Shown: positions 33,666 through 44,306, counted from the stretch's first letter. The stretch is DNA of 64,000 bases from Aporrectodea caliginosa (GCA_020284085.1 JACEVL010000162.1:1164766-1228765); one strand, 5' to 3'. The notes: generated by a model not told the origin, from the letters alone. A program made the numbers and translations.

Positions 33666-33894
33666 CGAAAGCAGTTTAAGTTCTGGATGTGCAAAGAAGT
33701 ATAAGAGGGTTTCTACAATATGTGGCACTTTTGCCTCGGATTTTTAAGAAAAAAATCAATAACGATTGTTTTTGAACTTTTTAAAGTGCTACTATATTCA
33801 TATTAGTAATATCAAGATGTGTGATAAGCAGCAATGCACAGAATTCAATATTTCTGTTCAAAACTGAGAAAATGTGTTTTTATCAAAATTCATC

Positions 33895-33935
33895 GTGGAG
33901 TTGACAAGCGTCACGGAGTTCACGTCACACAGTTA
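33895..33935 (+). repeat. GTCACGGAGTTGAC motif pair
   Basis: tggagttgacaagcgtcacg followed by gagttcacgtcac. The same motif is repeated at 41140-41345 and 41515. Confidence 0.4.
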
Positions 33936-33977
33936 ACATCCACATTTTAAGAGTCTTCAGGCACCAATGAGAAATAT

Positions 33978-34062
33978 GGTTCCACGACAACTCGTCGAAC
34001 GACATTTCGTCTAACGACATTAATTTTCGTCTACGACAATTCGTATAACGACATTTCGTCTA
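33978..34062 (+). mobile_element. MULE-like terminus (GGTTCCRCGACAACTCGTCG) abutting gypsy pol
   Basis: Starts ggttccacgacaactcgtcg and continues with acgacatttcgtctaa-type iterated units. It matches the ends of 46499-46631 and 43733-43800. It forms the junction where the Ty3/Gypsy element is cut. Confidence 0.6.
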
Positions 34063-37000
34063 CAAGTGTATCTGCTTATAGTACACGAAAAATTTAAGTC
34101 CCTCCCAAAGAGAAGGAAAGCCGGGCTATGGCCAAGATGAGCATTCGTAGTAGCACGAATTGAATACAAAATCGCAGGAATGTAATCTGTCCAATCCTCT
34201 TCATTAGTGCAATGAAGTCGTAACATCTTCCAAATAGATTTATTGATCACTTCACACGCCCCATTACAACGCGGGTTATAGCTAGCTGTATATATGCGTT
34301 GAACACCGAATAGTGTAGAAAGTTCAGAAACAATGGTACTCAAGAAATTTGGGCCCCTATCCGAAAGTAACGTATGTGGACCGCCATATCTACTAAATAT
34401 CTCTCGATATAAAGCTTCCGCAATCGATCTCGCAGTTTGATCTTTCAACATAATGGCCTCTGGCCAACGAGTAAGAGATTCAACGCAAAGAAGAATATAC
34501 TTGTACCCATCTCTGCTTCTAGGAAGTTGAAGAATGTCCATATGCCAACGACCAAATATTTGCTTTATTGGCAAAGACGTAAGTGGTGGTTTATTCAGCG
34601 GAAGAGGAAACTTGCATTCCTGACACTTTAAACACGAAATTATATGTCTTGACACAGCGGTATGCATTCCCTTCCAAAAATATTTACGTCTGATCGATAA
34701 GTAACAGCGATGAAAACCCGGATGGCAACAGTCATCGTGATAACTCTCAAGTATACGCTGACGCAACTTCCTAGGAACGACGAGTTGATTAATGTACGTT
34801 CGACTAGGTCCTCTAGATCGAGGTTGATAGTAATGAAACAACAAGCCATCACACAAAGCATACTCAGTACTCTCAATCACGATTTTCCTAGCATCCTGAT
34901 CATTGCCTGGAAGTTCCCCGAACTCCAAATAACGAATCATAGGACCACAATCCGAACATGTAATCTGTTCATGAGCTGTTTGGCGCAAAATGTCCTCCTC
35001 CGTCAGGTCAGCAGGTGTAATTAAATCCTCCTCAACGATGATGTTCAACTGCACCGGTGTAACTCCATCAACTATCGGAGCCAAAATTTTATCTTCCATG
35101 TCATCCGATTCATCAGCTTGCACTGGATAATGACGACGAGATAAAGAATCCGCATTACTGTTATTTTTACCTTGTTTATACTCAATCGTAAAATCATACT
35201 GTTGCAACAACAACGACCAACGGAGTAACCTGCCAGAACTACTGGTTTTCAAGGACTGCAAATATTTTAAACTTAGATGATCAGTATAGACAGTAAATCG
35301 AGTGTTAGCCAGATAACAATGGAACTGTTTAATGGCACAGACCATTGCTAACATTTCCAATTCACTTACAGAATAAGCTCGTTCACTAGAGGTCAAACTA
35401 CGTCCTCCATACGCAATAGGACGTTCTCTGCCACTCCCATCTTCTTGAGCCAAGACGAAACCAATAGCCTGAGAACTCGCGTCGCAATTTATGAGAAACG
35501 GCTTTTGCATATCCGGATAAATCAACACAGGAGCAGTAGCCAAAGCTTCTTTAAGCTGCGTGAAAGCCAGCTCACAATGATCATCCCAAACGAACTCTAG
35601 ATCTTTTCTTAATAATCGATGAAGAGGACTGGCAATTATCGAAAAGTTAGTAATAAATTTTCGATAATAGGATGCGAGACCGAGGAAACTACGAATTTCC
35701 TTAGGACACGTAGGACGCGGATAAGATTGAATAACCTCGATCTTTGAATTATCAACAGAAACGCCCTCTGGCCCCAAGACGTGACCCAAATACAAAATCT
35801 TATCCAGTCCGAAGAAACATTTCTGTGGATTCAACTTCAAGTTAGCATCCTTAAGACGGTTAAACACCTCCTGAAGATGGACAAGGTGCAGATCAAATGA
35901 TTTGCTGTATATCAAAATATCGTCTAAATATACAAGGACATTTTTAAAGTGCAAATTTTGGAACACCCTAGCCATTAGGAGCTGGAAAAACGAAGGTAAG
36001 TTTTTCAACCCAAAGGGAGAGGTACGAAATTGAAATTGGCCTTCGTGAGTCACGAAAGAACTCTTTTCTTTAGTGTCTGGATGCAACGGAAGTTGATGAT
36101 ATCCGCTTCTTAAGTCCAATAGACTGAAATATTTTGGCCTACCCTCTGCCATAGCATCGAATACATCATTGAGTTGAGGAAGAGGAAAACTGATTGACTT
36201 AGTTACTGCATTCAACTTTCGATAGTCGACACAAAACCTTATTTGTCCGGACTTTTTCCTAACAAGTACGACGGGACTGCTCCAACAACTTGAACTAGGT
36301 TCAACAATCCCAGCGTCCAACATCTGTTTCGTCTGCCTTGCGATTTCAGCTTTCGCTGCAATAGAATGCCTATAGGCCCTCTGATGCACTGGAGTAGCAT
36401 CGCCTGTGATAATCGAATGCTGGACATAATCAGTTCTACCCAAGTCTGCCAGAGATTGTGAAAATGCGCTCGTATTCCTCTGTAAAAAATCTTTCAACTT
36501 TGCATTCTCATCATCCGACAAATGATCAGAATGATACTTAATCTTCAAATCCTGCAACGATGTAGATTGTACAGGGCATTCAGGACAACAAAAATCATTA
36601 CATTTAGCATCATTACATTTAGCATCAGGGCGAGATGCATCCGAAGATTGTTTCGTGCCAAACAAATTACTTTTAGCATCCCGATGAAGATTTTCCGATG
36701 ATAGTTTGGTGCCAGCCGCCTTATCTGAATTTAGATCCAAGGTTCCCAAATCCGATAATTTGGAAACATCTGTTTCACGTTGCACCATCATGTCGTCTAA
36801 TTGCTCTGCACTGCTTTGAGCGGAATGTCTGGTGATTGTATGATCATCATCATCATCATCAGTAAACGCTGCCAAAACATTAGAGGTTACAGGTTCAATG
36901 GATGCTAATGGCTTGTGGCGTGACAACCATAATACATGATTTGTAGGATTGAGAATTTTACAAACAGCTGTCCGGCCTGAAGAATCAATTATGCTCCGTG

Positions 37001-37592
37001 CGCAAATAAATTTACGTTTCGTGACATGCTGCAATGGTTCAATAATTGAAACGTGCGATGAACAGTTAGTAGGGAGCAAAATTGGAACAAGGGTTTCAGA
37101 GAGAGGAGGAAGAACAGTAGCATGCAATGTAAAAACTGTTGGCAATCGAACATTTACAGTTGACAACCGTGTAGACGTTAAATTATCAAAAAAACGTACT
37201 ACATTCTCCTCAAAATCCACTTTCGCACGACCAGCTTGTAAGAAATCCAACCCCAGAATTAAATTAAAACCCACCTCAGGCAATATCAAAACTTCACAAG
37301 GCAAACCCAAACCTGATATGTTAATAGTCATGACCGCTTTCCCCAAAACCTTCACCGAACGATTATCAGCCAAAAACACATTTTGACTATCCCCTTCCTT
37401 CAACGGAAGCATAGGAAGTTTCAACTTCTTTAAAAAGTCAACACTCATACAACTCACAGAAGCACCAGAGTCCAACAGACACCTAACTGTCAAATTCTTA
37501 ATTTGCACACAAATGGTATTTTTATGCAATGGCACCTTATCAGTTTGAGCACAGACGCCTTCCGTCGACGGGCCACGACGGTAGGCGCGTTC
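34020..37592 (-). CDS. pol: Ty3/Gypsy pol polyprotein, 3'-truncated
   Basis: About 1,190 codons, open throughout. Order: aspartic protease (LLDSGASVSCMS), reverse transcriptase (FCVDYRKLN, SLLDLRSGYHQ, FGLKNLPSFFQ, catalytic YLDDILIYS), RNase H (NCDASSQAIGFVLAQE, YSVSELEMLA), integrase zinc-binding HHCC domain (HPGFHRCYLSIRRKYFW, CLKCQECK) and DDE core (WHMDILQLP, LLSDRGPNFLS, CNGACEVINKSIWK). No ATG lies between the gag stop at 37593-37595 and the protease, and both are in the same frame. From about 34062 the frame runs into a foreign MULE-like terminus, so the integrase C-terminus and the 3' LTR are missing. Confidence 0.9.
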   Translation of the reverse strand, partial: ERAYRRGPSTEGVCAQTDKVPLHKNTICVQIKNLTVRCLLDSGASVSCMSVDFLKKLKLPMLPLKEGDSQNVFLADNRSVKVLGKAVMTINISGLGLPCEVLILPEVGFNLILGLDFLQAGRAKVDFEENVVRFFDNLTSTRLSTVNVRLPTVFTLHATVLPPLSETLVPILLPTNCSSHVSIIEPLQHVTKRKFICARSIIDSSGRTAVCKILNPTNHVLWLSRHKPLASIEPVTSNVLAAFTDDDDDDHTITRHSAQSSAEQLDDMMVQRETDVSKLSDLGTLDLNSDKAAGTKLSSENLHRDAKSNLFGTKQSSDASRPDAKCNDAKCNDFCCPECPVQSTSLQDLKIKYHSDHLSDDENAKLKDFLQRNTSAFSQSLADLGRTDYVQHSIITGDATPVHQRAYRHSIAAKAEIARQTKQMLDAGIVEPSSSCWSSPVVLVRKKSGQIRFCVDYRKLNAVTKSISFPLPQLNDVFDAMAEGRPKYFSLLDLRSGYHQLPLHPDTKEKSSFVTHEGQFQFRTSPFGLKNLPSFFQLLMARVFQNLHFKNVLVYLDDILIYSKSFDLHLVHLQEVFNRLKDANLKLNPQKCFFGLDKILYLGHVLGPEGVSVDNSKIEVIQSYPRPTCPKEIRSFLGLASYYRKFITNFSIIASPLHRLLRKDLEFVWDDHCELAFTQLKEALATAPVLIYPDMQKPFLINCDASSQAIGFVLAQEDGSGRERPIAYGGRSLTSSERAYSVSELEMLAMVCAIKQFHCYLANTRFTVYTDHLSLKYLQSLKTSSSGRLLRWSLLLQQYDFTIEYKQGKNNSNADSLSRRHYPVQADESDDMEDKILAPIVDGVTPVQLNIIVEEDLITPADLTEEDILRQTAHEQITCSDCGPMIRYLEFGELPGNDQDARKIVIESTEYALCDGLLFHYYQPRSRGPSRTYINQLVVPRKLRQRILESYHDDCCHPGFHRCYLSIRRKYFWKGMHTAVSRHIISCLKCQECKFPLPLNKPPLTSLPIKQIFGRWHMDILQLPRSRDGYKYILLCVESLTRWPEAIMLKDQTARSIAEALYREIFSRYGGPHTLLSDRGPNFLSTIVSELSTLFGVQRIYTASYNPRCNGACEVINKSIWKMLRLHCTNEEDWTDYIPAILYSIRATTNAHLGHSPAFLLFGRDLNFSCTISRYTCRRNVVIRIVVDEN

Positions 37593-38891
37593 CTATTTTT
37601 GATTAGAGTAGCGTCCCCTAGCGGAACGACAGACTGACCGTAAGTGACCACGCTTCCCGCAACTGAAACAAGTGACCCCCTTTCCCCGGCAAAAACCAGT
37701 AACAGAATGAAAACCCCCGCAATTACCACAAGTGGACTTGGAAGGTGTTCGCCAGTAGGAAGATTGTTGTGGTCGATCCTGATTGTTAGATGGTCGATAC
37801 TGTGTGTCAGCTGGTTGATACTGCCGTGGCGGAATCGGTTGCTGGACAGTGTAGCCCCGGTTGTCTCGGTTGTCCGAACGTTGTGACGCATAGAACTGCG
37901 TCTGCCGATGGTCTTGAGGCGACGAAGATGAAGCATAGACGTCGTGACGCGTATCAGACGATGATGGAGGAGTCGATTGGTCCATAAAAGTGACATGGCG
38001 AGACGAAGGGGATGGCGATGACGATCTTCGGTGAGCACTGACAGCAGCTACATTCGTGAGTTGTAGCTGTTTCAACTCCTCCTTTATGGCAGTCAATTCC
38101 AGGACAGTCTGGCGAAGATTGTCGGCAGCGTCACCCCGATCATCCTGGGATAGTTCCGCCAGCCGGCCCCATTTCTGAATTTCCTCAATAGTAGTCGGAT
38201 CATGTTGAAGCACCAGTTGACGTATGTGTGCCCGAAGACCGTTCAAAGCGACGAGGAACGTCTGATCCACCCCAATTTCGAGCTTTCCGGCAGCCTGCTG
38301 AACTGTAGTCAGAAAATCATCCACAGATTGTTGTGGCGCCTGTTTCAATGTCCACAGCTCAGCTGACCGTTTCCATGCTGTCGTTGAATTTGGACCGTAC
38401 CTTTTAATGAGGGCTTCACGTAACTCCTCATAATCCTCACGTGTCCGTCGGGTTTGCGTATTAAACCACGTTGCACTGCCTTCCTTCAGAAGAAGAGGTA
38501 ACGCCGAAAGTTTTTGTGCTTGCGTCATTGTCCGAAAAGTGGCCCACAAATCAAAGTTCTTCAAGAATTCAACAATATCGTCCTCAGAACGACCCGTAAA
38601 AGCAGAAGGTACCAGCGTATTCGCCATCTCCTCAGAATCAGACTCAAATTCAGAACTGTCAGAACTCTCAGATCCGTCGTGATCAACGAAGACAGATTGG
38701 TCCGGCAGCGATGATACTGGCACCGACGACGGAATCACTGGAATCAATGGCGATGCGGCAGGAGTAGTTAAAACGTATGAGGAAGACGGAACCAGTTCAG
38801 GAGAAGACGATAGAAATGTTGAAGATGTCTGTTGTGATTTTCCCGATCTAAGGAAGTAGTGACCAGCGGTTGCGTTTTCCGGTGCACTCAT
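37593..38891 (-). CDS. gag: Ty3/Gypsy gag protein
   Basis: ATG at 38891 (MSAPENATAGHYFLRSGK), about 432 residues. The N-terminal part is Ser/Pro-rich, followed by a capsid-type retrotrans_gag region (FLKNFDLWATFRTMTQAQKL, LKEGSATWFNTQTRR, LIKRYGPNSTTAWKRSAELW). The C-terminal nucleocapsid has two zinc knuckles: a variant CGNCGGFHSVTGFC and a canonical CFSCGKRGHLRSVC. It ends SNQK then TAG. The frame extends beyond the ATG towards the LTR without another ATG. It would assemble particles and package element RNA. Confidence 0.9.
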   Translation of the reverse strand: MSAPENATAGHYFLRSGKSQQTSSTFLSSSPELVPSSSYVLTTPAASPLIPVIPSSVPVSSLPDQSVFVDHDGSESSDSSEFESDSEEMANTLVPSAFTGRSEDDIVEFLKNFDLWATFRTMTQAQKLSALPLLLKEGSATWFNTQTRRTREDYEELREALIKRYGPNSTTAWKRSAELWTLKQAPQQSVDDFLTTVQQAAGKLEIGVDQTFLVALNGLRAHIRQLVLQHDPTTIEEIQKWGRLAELSQDDRGDAADNLRQTVLELTAIKEELKQLQLTNVAAVSAHRRSSSPSPSSRHVTFMDQSTPPSSSDTRHDVYASSSSPQDHRQTQFYASQRSDNRDNRGYTVQQPIPPRQYQPADTQYRPSNNQDRPQQSSYWRTPSKSTCGNCGGFHSVTGFCRGKGVTCFSCGKRGHLRSVCRSARGRYSNQK

Positions 38892-38973
38892 GTGTGTTCT
38901 TGCTGCTTGAGTCAGTGTGGCTGCTGCTGTCCAGAAGCATACAGATGCGGAGAGGTGTGTCTGCACTGGTACC

Positions 38974-38987
38974 CCGGTTGTCCACCA
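38974..38987 (-). promoter_or_regulatory. Primer-binding site
   Basis: tggtggacaaccgg on the minus strand lies 2 bp after the LTR end. It begins with TGG, complementary to the CCA end of a tRNA, as expected for first-strand priming. The tRNA was not identified. Confidence 0.65.
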
Positions 38988-39066
38988 GTTGTAGCGTCTC
39001 TATTGTCGGATGTTCTAGACTTAACGCTACCTAATACAACTCAACACTGTGCATAGAACGTTTACC

Positions 39067-39072
39067 TTTATT
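39067..39072 (-). terminator. Polyadenylation signal in LTR
   Basis: AATAAA on the minus strand about 108 bp downstream of the TATA box, as expected for the R region. Confidence 0.6.
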
Positions 39073-39173
39073 AATCATAATACACTAAGCTACAGATTAC
39101 ACAATGCTAGGTGAGCAGCAGCCACACTCGTATATTTAACCGGTCGCTAACTCAGCTCCGCAAAACACACTGG

Positions 39174-39180
39174 TTTTATA
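39174..39180 (-). promoter_or_regulatory. TATA box in LTR
   Basis: TATAAAA on the minus strand (context ggggtataaaacca), positioned to drive transcription of gag-pol. Confidence 0.65.
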
Positions 39181-39296
39181 CCCCGGCAAGATAACCCCTT
39201 GCCTGCACACACCACTCAGGCTACCAACTCTGCTTGCTAGCCGCTGTCACTGCACACACACCTAGGCTGATACTACACACCTACATACTACACTAC

Positions 39297-39418
39297 ATAT
39301 GTATATATATATGTATATATATATGTATATATATACATACATATATATATATACATATATATACATATATATATATACATATGTATATACATATATGTAT
39401 ATACATATGTATATATAT
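39297..39418. repeat. TA-rich (ATATGTAT) tract, left of hAT
   Basis: Low-complexity tatatgtata repeat. It continues at 40652-40740 on the far side of the hAT insertion. Confidence 0.9.
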
Positions 39419-40651
39419 TAGGCTGAGCAGATATTGGAAACTAAAAACCGGGACACTTCAATCACAAAATAAATTTGTGATGTTGTCAATAATTAATATA
39501 ATATAACTTGCACAAATATCTATTTTATGCTTATTATATTGGTATAAGACTATACTAAGTGAAAGGTTTTATTCAAATCATGCTTTTAAATTTAAAATTA
39601 AATTCTAAATTTCTCAAATCAGTTACTCAAATTTGGCACCTGAATGTATGCTTCTTAAAAGTTTTTTGTCTGCTAACATTCTATCATAACAAATCTTGCT
39701 TTTAAATTTAAATTTAATTATTCTAAATTTATCAAATCAGTCACTCATATTTGGCGCTTGAATGTATGCTTCTTAAAAGTTTTTTGTCTGCTAATATTCT
39801 GTCATAAAATTCAACACATGTTTCTTCCATATTCACTTTCACTATCATAACAGCTTCAAGAGTTTCTTCTGATAATCGACTTTTTTGATCTGACCAATAA
39901 GAGTTCATCAGTGAGAAAACTCGCTCAACTGGAGCATTAGTTCCAGGAATTGCTAACAAGAATTGTAGAATCATTTTCAAATTTGGAATAATTATCTCTC
40001 TTTCTTGTAGATCATTGAAAATCTGCACCCATCTGCTATCCACCGCAACATTGTTTTCATTCCATTGTTCCACTTTTTCTCGACTAACAAAATTACAAAC
40101 GCATGTCATTTCATCAAACAGTGCATTGTCATCAATGTCATACCCAGCTGGCTTACAAATTTTGATAAGATCCTCAAGGCTTCTTTCAAACATATCCCAA
40201 GTAATTGTTCCTCTCAAATTCATCCAACTGAACAGCTTGAATGGTGCATAACTAACTTCCCACATGTCAAAATATTCCAACGAAGTTGCATAAAAAGATT
40301 GAACTGTTTTATGAAAATGTGTTTTATCAGAATATTATCACTACGACAATATGACGTTTAGAACCGGAAGAGGTATTATGCATGGTAATAAATAAAAGTG
40401 AGATTAAAAATGAATTTACTCGCCAGATGCCAGTAGTAAAATCAAGGAGACGTTGATAAAGTAAGTAAGTATATCCTTTATTTGATCACATGACAAACGC
40501 ACATGAAATACATCATATATAAGATCGGAAAGTCAGGTCAGTTTTTAAAAACCGGGACATATTTAGAGTTTGGCCTACCTTTCCCGGCAGCCGGGACAGC
40601 TAGCAGAAAATCGGGACTGTCCCGGGAAAACCGGGACGTCTGGTCAGCCTA
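39419..40651 (-). mobile_element. hAT element, internally deleted
   Basis: Inverted ends taggctgagcag (39419) and ctggtcagccta (to 40651). Sub-terminal cgggac motifs (ccgggacgtctgg, aaaaaccgggacac) are typical of hAT ends. It is inserted in a TA repeat, so no target duplication can be read. It retains only the 3' part of the transposase. Confidence 0.75.
39741..40280 (-). pseudogene. hAT transposase C-terminal fragment (dimerisation domain)
   Basis: About 179 codons without a proper start (the frame begins at TTG). The C-terminus has the hAT dimerisation signature: LKMILQFLLAIPGTNAPVER, VFSLMNSYWSDQKSRLS and EAVMIVKVN. The BED finger and most of the RNase-H-like core are missing, so it cannot transpose by itself. 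Confidence 0.8.
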
Positions 40652-40742
40652 ATATATATATGTATGTATATATATATATATGTATATACATATACATATA
40701 CATATATACATATACATATATACATATACATATACATATATT

Positions 40743-40868
40743 TACACAGAGGGGGGATAATGTCCGGGGGATAATGTCCTACGCAAAATCGGGGGGATAA
40801 TGTCCGGGGGATAATGTCCGGGGGATAATGTCCGGGGGATAATGTCCGGGGGATAATGTCCGTTCCCC
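40743..40868. mobile_element. End of a MULE-like element (GGGGATAATGTCC repeats)
   Basis: Iterated gggggataatgtcc units, including cctacgcaaaatcgggggga, ending in gtccgttcccc. This is the mirror image of 44081-44195. The TA-rich tract to its left corresponds to the element interior. The other end is not found; the hAT at 39419 interrupts the TA tract. Confidence 0.7.
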
Positions 40869-41139
40869 TGAAGGTACACTTTCGCAGCCTACTGACAATG
40901 GAGGCATAATTGCAAGACAAAAAACAGCAAAATGGCCCTAAATGGGAGAAGTAATGAGGGAGCATAAAACACATGAAGAAATGAATGAGATCAGTACCAG
41001 AAACATTATCATTATCAAAGTTCAACTCATTGTATATCGATGCTTATAAGGATGATGAAATGACGACTACAATACAGATATCATATGTTTGTTAGGGCAC
41101 TATATATATACCATTTAAATGCTGCTAGATTTTTGAAAA

Positions 41140-41345
41140 TGTGGAGGCGCGCGTCACGGAGTTGACCGTCACGGAGTTGACAAATCGTTTAGTTTTCAGC
41201 AAAAACCGGCACACACGAAACAAAATAATTTCAATGATGTTTGCAACAAAGACAGGACTCTATCACATCCACAAAGGACACATTACATTGAAAGTTTTAT
41301 TTATATATTCTTGAATATTTACGTCACGGAGTTGACCTCAATTAA
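41140..41345 (+). repeat. GTCACGGAGTTGAC tandem/dispersed motif
   Basis: cgtcacggagttgac occurs three times in 200 bp (about 41152, 41168, 41322), again near 41515, and at 33895-33935. Purpose unknown. Confidence 0.45.
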
Positions 41346-41529
41346 ACATACGCGGTGCAACAATATTGTTAACTTTTTGTTGTTTAAAAAATTAAACGCA
41401 AGATAAACTTCTCATGTTTACCAGCAGCATTGGCAACGACAAATGACAAATATCAGCTGCTAAACACCGTAAAAAACACTAGCCGTTACAAGTTGGACAC
41501 GAGTTTTGTAGCCGTCATGGAGTTGACAT

Positions 41530-42360
41530 TTGGATGTAGGACACTGGAATTTGCTCCATTAAAATTTAATTGTTCACTCAAACAAACTCAAACTCAATAT
41601 ATTAAGCATGGTGTATGTTGTAAACAATATGTTACTGAAAATGAATAGTAAATTATCGGTTTGGCTATATGCACAATTGGAAATAAACAGGTTTTCCCGA
41701 CTTCGGTACACATCTGGGACAACACAGTTTCTGTTGAAATGCTTCGACTGTGAGGTGAATAATTTAAGAACGTCCCAATTTGTAAATTCTTTTAGTTTTA
41801 TTTGGGTTGTCTGAAACAAACCTACATTACGGATTGTCATATGTTGTCACAGAAGCTTTAAAAAATATTTTAAATACCGCGGACAGCAAAATGGACATTT
41901 ATTGTAGAAACACTCATAAATGTGCATAACTGCATAGTAACATACTATTTTGAGGCAAACTATGTACATAAATGAAGGGGCAAACTGCCGGGACAGTGAA
42001 GAAAGAAAGAACTAAGTGAATTATAAAATTGGAGATATATTCAGAGAAACTTTTATGTAACTGAATAATGTACCAGGTATATGAGAAATAGTTTTGAAGG
42101 ATAGCTTTATCAACTGCTCAGAAAATGGATCTGGTTCTGCCGAAGACACCAGTATCATGCAATAAACAAGTCAATATTATATTCCATTTGAAATCCCTGA
42201 AATGAAATTACAAAGTATATAAAAAAACAAGAATCATTGCAGAATAATGATTTTGGAACTCATTAGTCATTTGCAAATGAAAATTTTAGTTTAAGAACAC
42301 AGTTGACCAGTAAATTTATTACAAATTTGCAAATCTGAAAATTGGGATAATGTAATGCAA
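41530..42360. other. No recognisable feature
   Basis: AT-rich, short ORFs only, no domain or repeat recognised. Confidence 0.4.
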
Positions 42361-42365
42361 TGTAA

Positions 42366-42730
42366 TTAGTAATTTATATAGCGCCGCTCAAAGCCATGGC
42401 TATTCAGTAGCGAGATGAAGACAATGATCCAGGAAAGAAAGTCTCATATAGAGTTAAGGGAAGGGCATTCCATAAGAAGGGCCTAATGATGGCAAAGGAT
42501 GAATAGTGGTCCTAGCTCATGGGAGGAAAAGTATATAAAGTAGAGAGCATAGACTGACCTTGGGAAGACCAATAAGGAAAGAATTGCAATAATCAATTCT
42601 GGAACTGACAACTGCCTGGTCAATGGATGCCATTTATAAAAGGAAAGCGATCTGCGAATAGCCCAGAGAGAATTATTTGTCTCAGTGTCATCAAAACTCA
42701 AGGACAAAATCAGCACTGTCAGATTCAATA
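42366..42730 (-). pseudogene. LINE reverse-transcriptase remnant
   Basis: Across shifted frames on the minus strand: SSRIDYCNSFLIGLPKV, then ARTTIHPLPSLGPFLMECP (expected GPxLWNxLP). The 3' side ends in a tatatagcgccgctc motif similar to LINE 3' tails. Several frameshifts; dead. Confidence 0.5.
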
Positions 42731-43149
42731 GTTTTTTAATAGAGGTCCAACAGCTATTAATTGGTATACAAACTAATCTCCATTGAAACAAATTAATAAT
42801 TAAGTCCACTCAACACTATTCAACTATATCCAAATTACTCTGAGGCTAAGAAAATGCTCAGCTATCAAGACTTTAGTTAATGGTCCTACTTTTATACACT
42901 TGTGTGTGATAACAAGTCTGAAACTTGTGTAGTTAGTGGGCAACCCTACATTCCTGTTGCGATATACTTTTTAAAAGATTTGTGCTGTTACTAGTGCCTT
43001 GTAGTGCCCAATAGGCTATGTTATGTTTTCCATATATTTTTTATAGAAATATAAAAGCCAAAAACACTGCTTATTTCTCTATGAATATAAAAATGGACTG
43101 AAGGTTTGGTACGAAAACTACTCTGAGATTAGAAGTCTGCAAAATAGCA
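42731..43149. other. No recognisable feature
   Basis: Nothing supportable beyond AT-rich unique sequence. Confidence 0.35.
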
Positions 43150-43150
43150 G

Positions 43151-43616
43151 GTAATCTATCGTTTTAGCATCCCAAAATTATTCGTCCAGTGCAGCATAAT
43201 GGTTTGAGCATCAATTCAACTTCTACTTACACTATAATTTTTCAGTCATGCAACTACTGCTTAAACTATGATTTTTCATCAGTCCAGCTTCTTTCTACTT
43301 ACACTAGGAAATAGTGTCATCAATCCTAATTCTACTTACACTGTAACATTTTTCACCATTCCAACTTCCATTTAAGAGAGGGCCTTAATTCATCAATCAA
43401 ACTTCTATTTAAGCAAGTATTATTTTCAACAATCCAACGTCTATTTAAGCAATGGTTATTTCTATCAATACAACTTCTAATTAAGCAAGAATTCTATTCA
43501 TCAATCCAACTTCTATTGTACAGAATTTAATTTCCGACAAGTTATAATGCGTAAATGACCGATATGTTATAATGCGTAAATAGTAGGCCTAAGGGATGCT
43601 AAAACGATAGATTATC
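43151..43616. mobile_element. Minisatellite element with TAATCTATCGTTTTAGCATCCC ends
   Basis: Inverted 21-22 bp ends (atctatcgttttagcatccc at about 43153 and its complement at about 43594-43613) enclose an array of the 38-bp catcaatccaacttctattt unit. No target duplication is certain. Confidence 0.6.
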
Positions 43617-43732
43617 AAATAATAAATGATTGTAACAATATGCCTAATTGTAGGAACGAGGCCAAACCACAATTCAGACTGGGAGGGTAAGCAAGATGAA
43701 AGAGATCATTTATACGCTACGGATATACGGTA

Positions 43733-44040
43733 GGGGTTCCGCGACAACTCGTCTACAGACTTTTCGTCTATGACACTTCATCTACAGACACTTCATCTAT
43801 AGGCTACGAAAAGTTGCTTCATCAATCGAGCTTCTAATCACGAAAACAATTTTCGATTGTTTACCGTTTCCATCAATCCAGCTCTATTTAATTGAAGAAT
43901 TAGTTTCATCAATACAACTTCTATTTAAGCTAGGATTATTTGCATCAATTCAAGTTCCCTTTAAGCAAGACTAATTTTCATCAATCCAACTTCTATTTCA
44001 GCAAGAATTCTTGTCACTAATTCAACGTCTACATCTTTCG
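43733..44040. mobile_element. GGTTCCGCGACAACTCGTC terminus with minisatellite interior
   Basis: ggttccgcgacaactcgtc and iterated cacttcatctacaga units lead into the same catcaatccaacttctattt array. The opposite end is missing; the element at 44081 follows. Confidence 0.55.
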
Positions 44041-44306
44041 AACAATCGGATTTTCGAACTACCGTATATATCGACCGGTCGGGGAACGGACATTATCCCC
44101 CGGACATTATCCCCCCCGGACATTATCCCCCTGACATTATCCCCCCGATTTTGCGTAGGACATTATCCCCCGGACATTATCCCCCCTCTGTGTAAATATA
44201 TGTATATGTATATATTTATACGTATGTTTGTATATATATGTATTTATATATACATGTACATATGTTATCCTATATATATAGATATATATGGATATATATA
44301 TGTATA

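Larger units (their letters stand above)
34062..39277 (-). mobile_element. Ty3/Gypsy LTR retrotransposon, 3'-truncated
   Basis: Reads on the minus strand: 5' LTR (39277-38990), primer-binding site, gag (38891-37593), in-frame amber stop, then pol. The 3' part of integrase and the 3' LTR are absent. Both long frames are undamaged, so insertion and truncation look recent. Confidence 0.9.
38990..39277 (-). repeat. 5' LTR of Ty3/Gypsy element
   Basis: 288 bp on the minus strand, from tgtagtatcagcc to agagacgctaca, with TG...CA ends. It contains a TATA box and AATAAA in the expected order. The partner 3' LTR is missing, so the limits rest on the PBS and the TG/CA ends. Confidence 0.7.

Noticed and set aside
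40743..40868. CRISPR-like or satellite array (repeated ggggataatgtcc)
   Set aside because: Units are contiguous with no unique spacers, and matching inverted copies with 9-bp target duplications elsewhere show these are transposon ends.
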